Part shown: in pieces, positions 1-5,472 of the stretch
Layout of the letters: the number at the start of each line of letters is the position of its first letter
Numbering within the stretch: position 1 is the first letter of the stretch
Assembly: GCA_003523545.1 (NCBI GenBank)
Contig: DQAM01000208.1
Span: 1 to 6,584 of the forward strand
Reading direction: 5' to 3'
Length of the DNA: 6,584 nucleotides
Source: Dysgonomonas sp.
GTDB taxonomy: Bacteria > Bacteroidota > Bacteroidia > Bacteroidales > Dysgonomonadaceae
Translations under genes and position numbers: made by a program
Notes under the pieces: generated by a model
Told to the model about the DNA's origin: nothing
The model's input: the letters and a program-made list of their open reading frames with translations, nothing else
The model's database searches: none

Positions 1-7
1 GTCTTTA

Positions 8-47
8 ACAAAAGAGAAAACGCCTTATTAATCACACATATAATAAG
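8..47 (-). terminator. Probable intrinsic terminator of the rRNA methyltransferase operon
   Basis: A 7-bp inverted repeat (CTTATTA at 24-30, TAATAAG at 41-47) with a 10-base loop lies 22 bases beyond the methyltransferase stop codon. Read on the minus strand, the stem is followed by GCGTTTTCTCTTTTG, a T-rich tail. The stem is nearly all A-T, so it is weak, but the position at the end of a three-gene operon fits a terminator. Nothing else is visible in bases 1-69. Confidence 0.45.
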
Positions 48-69
48 ATCTAAACGGCCTCCGGTATCT

Positions 70-1257
70 TTATTCTACGTATAATACCAATCCTTTGAGA
101 TATTCTCCCTCGGGATGGTATATATTTACAGGATGGTCGGCCGGCTGGGTCAGCTGATGCAGTATCTTTACACTTCTGCCGGTCATCGCAGCTGCACTGA
201 ATACTGCCAGGCGGAACATATCTTTTGAAATTACCTGCGAACACGAAAATGTAAACAATATGCCCCCCTTATCTATCTTTTCCATAGCGGCGGCATTTAA
301 TCTCTTATAACCCTGCAGCGCATTTTTGACTGCTCCCCTATGCTTGGCAAAAGCAGGCGGATCAAGAACGATAAGGTCATATTTACCGTTGTCCGTCTTA
401 GCCAGATACTTGAATGCATCTTCTGCAAATGCAGTATGCCGGGAATCTTCCGGAAAATTAAGTTCAACATTCTTATTAGTAAGCATCACTGCCTTGGCCG
501 AACTGTCTACTGAATGCACAAGGGCTGCTCCTCCGCGCATCGCATAGAAAGAAAACCCTCCGGTATAACAAAACATATTAAGGACATTCCGGTCTTTCGC
601 ATATCTTTCGAGCAGGGCCCGGTTTTCCCTTTGATCCACAAAAAAGCCGGTTTTCTGCCCTTTCAGCCAGTCGGCATGGAATTGAAGATTATTTTCCACT
701 GCTATATCCGAAACATCCTTACCCCCCAGTATATAATCGTTTTCAGCACCTAGATCCGCTTTATACGGAAGTGTTGTTTCCGACTTGTAATATATATTCT
801 GCAGACTTTCACCTAAAACAGCCTGCAATGCGTCTTTAATCTCCATCCTGGCTTCATGCATTCCGGCAGAATGGGACTGCATAACTGCCGTATCGCCATA
901 TATATCTACAATAAGCCCCGGCAGGTTGTCTCCTTCACCGTGTATCAGCCTGTAAGCATTATTAACAAGAGACACTACTCCTATTGCTTTTCTCAGATTG
1001 TATGCTATGCTGATTTTTTCTTTCCAGAAAGAAAAATCTATTTTCCTCTCTTCGAAGCTGAGCACACGCACCTCGATACTTCCTACCTGATAATGCCCTG
1101 CAGCGATAAATTCATTAGTGGAAGTATAAACATCCACGACTTCCCCTTCATACAGGTTATTGTCTTTACGGGCAACAGCTCCCGAAAAAATCCAGGGATG
1201 AAACCGCCGCAATGATTCTTCTTTTTTAGGCTTGAGGATAATTTTTTTATAATCCAT
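70..1257 (-). CDS. rlmI: Class I SAM-dependent rRNA methyltransferase, RlmI-like (23S rRNA m5C)
   Basis: This 395-residue cytosolic enzyme matches the RlmI/YccW family in length (about 396 in E. coli) and layout. RlmI transfers a methyl group from S-adenosylmethionine to C5 of a 23S rRNA cytosine (C1962 in E. coli). Residues 1-75 look like the PUA-type RNA-binding domain. Residues 103-122 carry the family signature beginning RLIHGEGDNLPGL. The Rossmann methyltransferase domain follows, with QKTGFFVDQRENR at 201-213, the SAM-binding NMFCYTGGFS at 227-236, the acidic ribose contact in VHSVDSS at 248-253, the LDPPAF motif IV at 298-303 and FSCSQ at 337-341. C339 is the likely catalytic cysteine. 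HPEGEYLKG at 381-389 closes the fold. The ATG start lies 8 bases after the exonuclease stop, so the gene is the last of the operon. The family is clear. The exact target base in this organism is inferred from E. coli. Confidence 0.93.
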   Translation of the reverse strand: MDYKKIILKPKKEESLRRFHPWIFSGAVARKDNNLYEGEVVDVYTSTNEFIAAGHYQVGSIEVRVLSFEERKIDFSFWKEKISIAYNLRKAIGVVSLVNNAYRLIHGEGDNLPGLIVDIYGDTAVMQSHSAGMHEARMEIKDALQAVLGESLQNIYYKSETTLPYKADLGAENDYILGGKDVSDIAVENNLQFHADWLKGQKTGFFVDQRENRALLERYAKDRNVLNMFCYTGGFSFYAMRGGAALVHSVDSSAKAVMLTNKNVELNFPEDSRHTAFAEDAFKYLAKTDNGKYDLIVLDPPAFAKHRGAVKNALQGYKRLNAAAMEKIDKGGILFTFSCSQVISKDMFRLAVFSAAAMTGRSVKILHQLTQPADHPVNIYHPEGEYLKGLVLYVE

Positions 1258-1265
1258 ATTGTAGT

Positions 1266-1850
1266 TTATGATAATTCGGGGTTAAGCCGGACTAATTTTT
1301 GGTAAATACGTAAGCAGGCCCAGGCATCCAGGGCCGCATATTTCTGCTGGGCTTCGGACAATACATCAGCTTCCCAGTTGGATAGACGCTGCCCCTTCGA
1401 TATTTTTTCTCCAAAAAGGATGGCATATATCCGCTGCAGGCTGTTGTCCTCAATCCCGAATTTTTTCACGAATGATTGCAACTCGACAAAATTCTGAGGC
1501 TCTAGTGGCATACGCTTGCTGATAGCCGAGAAATCGTCCCTCAAAGACAATCCCACTTTACAGATATCAGGGTTTATCAATATATTCATCAATGAATCAG
1601 GTATATCGATGTAATTGAGCCTGAACAGGAAGCATGTATCTGCGGTCGACAACTGCATCAAAGCGATCTTACGCTGCTGCCCTTTTGTAAAAGTAGGGCG
1701 TGTTTCGGTATCGAAACCGATAAGCGGACATTTATCCAGATAAGAAGTTGCTTTTTCCGATTCTTTCAGGGTCTGTACAACAACTATCCGCCCTGGGAAA
1801 ACCGCAGGAGGGAGCGCTGCCATCTGATCTTTCGATATTGTACTTACCAC
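1266..1850 (-). CDS. DEDDy-type 3'-5' exonuclease (RNase D/WRN-like domain)
   Basis: This 194-residue protein is a single DEDD exonuclease domain. Exo I is GFDTETRP (45-52, with D47 and E49), Exo II is KVGLSLRDDF (98-107, D106 the likely metal ligand) and Exo III is YAALDAW (171-177, Y171 and D175), so all four acidic metal ligands and the DEDDy tyrosine are present. Such enzymes remove 3' nucleotides with two metal ions. Whether the substrate is RNA or DNA cannot be read from sequence, and no HRDC or other nucleic-acid-binding domain is attached. The chosen start is GTG at 1848-1850. It is the first possible start after an upstream in-frame stop, and GAGG sits 7 bases before it, a good Shine-Dalgarno for this phylum. 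An ATG at codon 10 (1821-1823) is possible but has no such signal and would remove the N-terminal TISKDQ segment. The gene overlaps the DUF5063 gene by 7 bases, which implies coupled translation. Confidence 0.9.
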   Translation of the reverse strand: MVSTISKDQMAALPPAVFPGRIVVVQTLKESEKATSYLDKCPLIGFDTETRPTFTKGQQRKIALMQLSTADTCFLFRLNYIDIPDSLMNILINPDICKVGLSLRDDFSAISKRMPLEPQNFVELQSFVKKFGIEDNSLQRIYAILFGEKISKGQRLSNWEADVLSEAQQKYAALDAWACLRIYQKLVRLNPELS

Positions 1851-2422
1851 AAGTCGTCCTCATTATCGGAATTAGACTCGTTGTCGTCCTCCGGTTCTAC
1901 ATTAAGTGAATATTTAATTGAATGCAGGGCCCTGAGTACATTCACCAGCTTTTGCCCCCAATATTGCTTGAAATTTTCCTGGCAGGATGCCAATACTTCA
2001 TACATATTATCCTCTATTCCCTGTTCGTACACAGAAACGAAGTTTTTTATATCCTGGTATATATCGGCCACATCTTCCGAGATACTTGCCGAAATAGGCG
2101 TATCACTGTATTTCATATCTTCCAGAAACACTTCGAGATAAGTATCGTTGCTTTTGTAAACCGCATACAGGCGGGATACAATGTAATTATAATTTTCTTC
2201 GGTGACCGTCACTTCCGGAAATATATCGTATTCCATCTCAATATCGGGAAGCATAGCCGATTTGAGATATAGCAACGGGAATATTTTGGTCAGTTTATCG
2301 GTAAGCGTAGCGGTCGTTTCATCGTTGAAAGTTTCGAGGAATGAACAAAACTGCACTCCAACCGTTACAAATTCGACAACATTTTTTGAGAAAACTATAT
2401 TATTCAACGGATGATTTTCCAT
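1844..2422 (-). CDS. DUF5063 domain-containing protein
   Basis: With the start chosen here this is a 192-residue, soluble, mostly helical acidic protein of unknown function. The segment NNIVFSKNVVEFVTVGVQFC near the N-terminus and LLYLKSAMLPD further on fit the DUF5063 family of Bacteroidetes, as I recall it. The C-terminus is a low-complexity acidic tail (PEDDNESNSDNEDDLW). The open frame extends upstream to an ATG at 2515, giving 223 residues. I reject that start because the added 31 codons run over the promoter of the divergent WG-repeat gene, and a -7 element (TAATTTTG) lies inside them about 20-30 bases before the ATG at 2420-2422. It is the first gene of the operon with the exonuclease and the RlmI-type methyltransferase. 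I recall this trio as conserved in Bacteroidales, which hints at a role in RNA or ribosome metabolism, but that is inference. Confidence 0.85.
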   Translation of the reverse strand: MENHPLNNIVFSKNVVEFVTVGVQFCSFLETFNDETTATLTDKLTKIFPLLYLKSAMLPDIEMEYDIFPEVTVTEENYNYIVSRLYAVYKSNDTYLEVFLEDMKYSDTPISASISEDVADIYQDIKNFVSVYEQGIEDNMYEVLASCQENFKQYWGQKLVNVLRALHSIKYSLNVEPEDDNESNSDNEDDLW

Positions 2423-2449
2423 AACATAAGTAGCTATAACTATTGCCTG

Positions 2450-2457
2450 CAAAATTA
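2450..2457 (-). promoter_or_regulatory. Candidate -7 element for the DUF5063-exonuclease-rlmI operon
   Basis: The minus strand reads TAATTTTG, an exact match to the Bacteroidetes -7 consensus TAnnTTTG. It would place transcription start near 2443, about 20 bases before the ATG at 2422. No TTG is present at the usual 19-21 bp upstream, where the bases are GC-rich (around 2471-2480), so the -33 half is missing and the call is tentative. Confidence 0.45.
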
Positions 2458-2498
2458 TAAAATAATATTGAACCCCGGGTGAGTTTAACTTTCTAGAT

Positions 2499-2529
2499 TT
2501 GATTCTAAACAACATTATCGTTATTTTTG
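2499..2529 (+). promoter_or_regulatory. Bacteroidetes-type promoter of the WG-repeat gene
   Basis: TTG at 2499-2501 and TATTTTTG at 2522-2529 are separated by exactly 20 bp, a full match to the Bacteroidetes primary-sigma promoter (TTG, 19-21 bp, TAnnTTTG). Transcription would start near 2536, leaving an untranslated leader of about 68 bases before the ATG at 2604. The promoter lies back-to-back with the candidate promoter of the minus-strand operon, about 40-70 bases away. Confidence 0.75.
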
Positions 2530-2603
2530 TATTGAAATAGGGGGTAATAATCAGGGAACATCATCCTTTTCCCTACGTATGATTAAGTTTTATAAATAAA
2601 TTA

Positions 2604-3593
2604 ATGAGAAAGTCTATTTTTATTACGGCAATATTTTTGTCATTGTGTTGTTTTGGTTACGCCCAAAAAGCAGAAATCTTTCAGAAAAAAAACAAGTTTG
2701 GAATCAGAGAAGCTGATAAAACTCTGGTAAAGCCGAAGTACGAAAGCCTGAAACAGGTAGGAAACAGTTTGTTTGCCGCCCAAAAGGAGGGTTTATTCGG
2801 CATCATTACGAAGAATGGGATGCAGGTAATACCCCACGAATATGACGGTATTATGCCTTTCGAAGAAAATCTTTTCCTGGCACAGAAAGGCTCTAAATGG
2901 GGTATTGTAGACAGGTTTAACAACGAAGTACTGCCTGCCGAATACACAGGATTCAATTTCATTGACGACTATCTGTGTGAAGTGAAATGGAACGGCAAGA
3001 CCGGATTGATAAACAAATACGGTAATGTGGTGATTTCACCTCTTTATGATGAGATTACCCCGTTTACTCCCAATTATTTTATGGTGACAGAAAACGGCAA
3101 AAGAGGGCTCATCGACCATAGCGGTAAAACGGTAGTACCTTCCGAATACGACGGGTTTGAGAAAAGCGAAAGCGGATATATAGTCAAAAAAGGGAACAAA
3201 ATAGGATTAATGGATTCATCTTGCAAACTGTATCTGGATGCGGAATACGACCGCATAGAGGACTCGGTGATCGGAAAGAACCTGTTCAAAAACGGGATGC
3301 TGGGATTCTATACTATAACAGGAAAGTTAATCGAACCGGCATTCAACAAAGTATTATTTTATCAGCCGGAGTTTGGTCTGGCTGTAGTAGAGCTGGATAA
3401 AAAGCGGGGATTCGTTACGGCTAACGGCATATTTGTAGAACCTGTTTATGAAAACATCAGCCGTTTTTCGGGACAGGGAGTCGCTTTCGTAGAAAAGAAC
3501 GGTAAACTGATGGTTGTCAACCACGAAGGCAAAGAACTGACTGTACAACAAATCATGCAGCCTAATACTCCTCCACCTCCGGGAACCAGATAA
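2604..3593 (+). CDS. Exported WG-repeat protein
   Basis: This 329-residue protein begins with a type I signal peptide (K3, hydrophobic 5-17, likely cut after GYA at 18-20). The C17 context (LSLCC) is not a good lipobox. The rest is about nine tandem units of 32-36 residues of the WG-repeat (KWG) type. Their G-I/L/F cores start near residues 31, 64, 98, 132, 167, 199, 232, 268 and 301. Each unit follows the pattern aromatic or basic, G, I/L, hydrophobic, about 4 residues, G, then a V-x-P-x-x-Y-D turn (for example PHEYDG, PAEYTG, PSEYDG). Only one unit keeps the literal WG; the last is degenerate. The chain ends in a proline-rich PPPPGTR tail. Such repeats form a beta-rich scaffold, probably for binding, and the substrate is unknown. 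It should lie in the periplasm or at the cell surface. It has its own promoter and terminator, so it is probably a single-gene unit. No Shine-Dalgarno is seen and the leader is AT-rich. Confidence 0.9.
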   Translation: MRKSIFITAIFLSLCCFGYAQKAEIFQKKNKFGIREADKTLVKPKYESLKQVGNSLFAAQKEGLFGIITKNGMQVIPHEYDGIMPFEENLFLAQKGSKWGIVDRFNNEVLPAEYTGFNFIDDYLCEVKWNGKTGLINKYGNVVISPLYDEITPFTPNYFMVTENGKRGLIDHSGKTVVPSEYDGFEKSESGYIVKKGNKIGLMDSSCKLYLDAEYDRIEDSVIGKNLFKNGMLGFYTITGKLIEPAFNKVLFYQPEFGLAVVELDKKRGFVTANGIFVEPVYENISRFSGQGVAFVEKNGKLMVVNHEGKELTVQQIMQPNTPPPPGTR

Positions 3594-3620
3594 TTTTCAG
3601 ATAAAAATTTTCAGATATAC

Positions 3621-3651
3621 AAAAGTCACACATTATTATGTGTGGCTTTTT
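3621..3651 (+). terminator. Intrinsic terminator of the WG-repeat gene
   Basis: GTCACACAT (3625-3633) pairs with ATGTGTGGC (3638-3646) to give a 9-bp stem with one G-T pair and a TATT loop. AAAA precedes it and TTTTT follows. It begins about 30 bases after the stop codon and is the clearest terminator in the window. Because the flanks are A and T runs, it could also act on the opposite strand. Confidence 0.85.
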
Positions 3652-3709
3652 GTTGTTATTGACAATTTGCACACCCTCTCCTGCTTTTTATAAAAAAAGA
3701 AAGCTAATG

Positions 3710-3739
3710 TTGGATTTTTTACGCATTTTACTATATTTG
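3710..3739 (+). promoter_or_regulatory. Bacteroidetes-type promoter upstream of the small orphan gene
   Basis: TTG at 3710-3712 and TATATTTG at 3732-3739 are 19 bp apart and both match the consensus exactly. Start of transcription would be near 3746, about 125 bases before the ATG at 3871, an unusually long leader. The leader contains a possible 17-codon open frame at 3754-3807. Confidence 0.7.
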
Positions 3740-3870
3740 TGAAGATAATAAGAATGAATATGAGATTTTTGAAATTAATACAAATTAAAAATTTTACCCT
3801 TTCATAACAGTTGCTGCAATGCACTTTTTTGTTAATGCCATCGCTTATTTAGCATATATATAATCTGTTT

Positions 3871-4206
3871 ATGAAATCAGAAAATATAATATTATTCGAA
3901 GAACAGTCTTTTGAATATAAAGGCTGGATAATTCACATTGAGAAGAACTTTTTTTCTTTTCTGCGTAATACATTTTCTGTGAAGATTGTTATGTCCGAAA
4001 GCTATTATAAAATACAGCCAAATGATCGGGTAACAAAGCACAAACCCCTTTTTCGCATCTCAATAAAAACTAAACTAAAATGGATAGATCTTCTTGGGAA
4101 CAATAAGAAAATGTTTGATGAATGCATCAGTAAAGTCAGAAGATATATAGACGAAACAATCGGAGATGCTTCAGAATACCTGAGTCAGAAAGCCTCAAAG
4201 AGTTAA
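3871..4206 (+). CDS. Small hypothetical protein, orphan
   Basis: I do not recognise this 111-residue protein. It has no signal peptide or membrane segment and is rich in lysine, isoleucine and aromatic residues, so it is probably a basic cytosolic protein. The first 75 residues read as alternating beta strands (FEYKGWIIHIEKN at 14-26, TFSVKIVMS at 34-42, FRISIKTKLKWIDL near 61-74). The C-terminal third looks like an amphipathic helix around VRRYIDETIG. A good promoter stands upstream and the frame is open for 112 codons in AT-rich DNA, which favours a real gene. No Shine-Dalgarno is visible. It is more AT-rich than the operon at the left, lies between a terminator and a gene remnant, and could be a recent or transferred gene. 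It converges on the minus-strand remnant 8 bases away. Confidence 0.6.
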   Translation: MKSENIILFEEQSFEYKGWIIHIEKNFFSFLRNTFSVKIVMSESYYKIQPNDRVTKHKPLFRISIKTKLKWIDLLGNNKKMFDECISKVRRYIDETIGDASEYLSQKASKS

Positions 4207-4213
4207 TTCTAAA

Positions 4214-4306
4214 TTATTTATAGAGAATCTTTCTGTATTTTTATTTTTTACATTCTGCCACTTTAAGCTTGTTGGTGATGTAATTGTCTATCGAACCGCT
4301 TTTATC
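4214..4306 (-). pseudogene. Decayed 3' fragment of a second phosphatase-lipoprotein gene
   Basis: Read on the minus strand, this stretch encodes DKSGSIDNYITNKLKVAECKK, a stop, then KYRKILYK and a stop. It matches the last 31 codons of the phosphatase gene at 5473-6546 (NKSGSIDNYITNELKL onward). By eye, 55 of 66 bases agree over the first 22 codons, and both copies reach a stop codon at the same place. An in-frame TAA at 4241-4243 sits where the intact gene has a glutamate codon, and a TGA at 4319-4321 lies just upstream. Several differences are silent (GAT/GAC, ACT/ACC, CTC/CTT, GAG/GAA), so the fragment came from a paralogue that had diverged as coding sequence before decay. Similarity may reach about 4333 but becomes unclear there. 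It lies just beyond the metallo-beta-lactamase-like gene, in the same orientation. Confidence 0.8.
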
Positions 4307-4362
4307 TGTATCCAAGCTTCACTTATACTTTTTATTAGGAAATATTAGAAATAGATAATTAT

Positions 4363-4389
4363 GTTATCCGCTTATTTTCAACGGATAGC
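4363..4389 (-). terminator. Hairpin over the stop codon of the metallo-beta-lactamase-like gene
   Basis: GTTATCCG (4363-4370) can pair with CGGATAGC (4382-4389), giving an 8-bp stem with one G-T pair and an 11-base loop that holds the stop codon (4378-4380). On the minus strand the stem is followed by ATAATTATCTATTTCT, which is not a proper T-run. It may be a weak terminator or an mRNA 3'-end structure. Confidence 0.3.
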
Positions 4390-5433
4390 ATCTTTTATAA
4401 TTATAGTCCAACCAACTTCATCGTCACGAAAATTGACGTATAATTGATTAAAATACAGATCTTCTATAATTTCCTTTGTCATGATATTGTATATTTGCAG
4501 GCATCCTTTATCGGAGAAAATCATTTTCTTTTCGGGCTCATGGACAATTACAGGTGACTGTACCCTGATATAACGTTCATCATTTATAAGGAATACATCC
4601 GCTTTGTAGAGATGTCTTTTCCCGCTGTCAGTAAAAACCGAATCGGCTGTTTCGAAAATATCTCCATACTCATTAAACACCTCCCGTGTTTCTATATTAT
4701 GATGTTTCAATATCTTACCCCATTTATTAGGCTTGTAAAGATCAATAGTATAGTCCAACAGTTCTGTTCCACCATAATTTCCATGTCCGGGTATTACAAT
4801 CTCGGCATCTGCATACTCCGCTTTAACCCGCGAAATAGTTTTAGACCATTCTTTCAGATTGGCATCTCCAATATTTCCATACCATCCACCGTAATTCCTC
4901 ACTCCATTTCCTCCAAACAGCACTTTACCTTCGGGAATCCAGACCACTATGCCGTCTTCGGTATGGGATGCCCCGAAATAATCGCATATTACTTTTTTGT
5001 TTCCAACTTTTAATTCTAATCTTTCATCAAAACCTGATTGAGGAACAGGAAGCTTTTTATCTTTTGCAATAATCCGGGTGCGTTCATTAGCGTAGGATTT
5101 TATTCCCGATCTGTGTACAGAAGCAAGCCCACCCATAGCGTCAGGATGCCATCTGTCGATAATATATCCGGTAATATCAGCCTTGAGATTATTTTTCACC
5201 CAGTCGATAATATTTTGGGTCTCGCGTTCCGATTCGGGTGTAGAAACAATTACCGCTTCTCCATCGCTGTAATAAATAATACCATTGTTATTATCCCCTG
5301 TATGCAGATATATGTTTTCTGTCAATGGGATAAGCTTCAATTTTTCTGATATCTGGATTTCCTTATTCTGGGATAGAACTGAGAATACAAAAAAGAAAAG
5401 AAATGAGACAATTAAGGTTGTGCGTGTTTTCAT
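4378..5433 (-). CDS. Exported subclass-B1-like metallo-beta-lactamase-fold protein with altered zinc ligands
   Basis: This 351-residue protein has a signal peptide (hydrophobic 7-20, cut near S21/Q22). Residues ~28-235 align by eye with B1 metallo-beta-lactamases such as CcrA/CfiA: IIDRWHPDAMGGL (91-103), GIKSYAN (110-116), KKLPVPQSGF (126-135), GASHTEDGIVVW (154-165), LFGGNG (172-177), GNIGDA (186-191) and IPGHGNYGGTELL (214-226). B1 enzymes need His116, His118, His196 (Zn1) and Asp120, Cys221, His263 (Zn2). Here these are R94, H96, H157, D98, N176 and H217, so one ligand is changed in each site. The buried Asp of the LLDTP motif is S64. Standard beta-lactam hydrolysis is therefore doubtful. 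Residues ~236-351 form a C-terminal extension, beta-rich by inspection, that ordinary ~250-residue B1 enzymes lack. It may belong to a 'long type' B1 group or be a different periplasmic hydrolase or binding protein. It follows the phosphatase gene by 39 bases and is probably co-transcribed. Confidence 0.88.
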   Translation of the reverse strand: MKTRTTLIVSFLFFFVFSVLSQNKEIQISEKLKLIPLTENIYLHTGDNNNGIIYYSDGEAVIVSTPESERETQNIIDWVKNNLKADITGYIIDRWHPDAMGGLASVHRSGIKSYANERTRIIAKDKKLPVPQSGFDERLELKVGNKKVICDYFGASHTEDGIVVWIPEGKVLFGGNGVRNYGGWYGNIGDANLKEWSKTISRVKAEYADAEIVIPGHGNYGGTELLDYTIDLYKPNKWGKILKHHNIETREVFNEYGDIFETADSVFTDSGKRHLYKADVFLINDERYIRVQSPVIVHEPEKKMIFSDKGCLQIYNIMTKEIIEDLYFNQLYVNFRDDEVGWTIIIKDAIR

Positions 5434-5472
5434 GTACAGTAAATTATATGCTTTATAATGTATTATGAAACA

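Noticed and set aside
326..753. Plus-strand open frames opposite the methyltransferase gene
   Set aside because: They are antisense shadows of a strongly motif-supported gene, with cysteine/serine-rich unstructured products and no start signals.
2423..2515. N-terminal 31-codon extension of the DUF5063 gene with a membrane-like hydrophobic stretch
   Set aside because: It overlaps the promoter of the divergent gene and contains a -7 element of its own operon, and the recalled family similarity begins only after the internal ATG at 2422.
3593..3617. An 11-base direct repeat (ATTTTCAGATA at 3593-3603 and 3607-3617) after the WG-repeat stop codon
   Set aside because: It is short, AT-rich and only two copies, with no associated element; chance or slippage explains it.
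4266..4319. Two AAGCTT sites flanking part of the phosphatase relic, as possible ends of an inserted segment
   Set aside because: The sites are six-base palindromes with no extended symmetry or target duplication, and one lies inside the homologous coding fragment.
5434..5472. Separate promoter for the metallo-beta-lactamase-like gene
   Set aside because: The only candidate (TATAATTTAC on the minus strand) lacks the TTTG half of the -7 element and has no TTG at the right distance, so co-transcription with the phosphatase gene is more likely.
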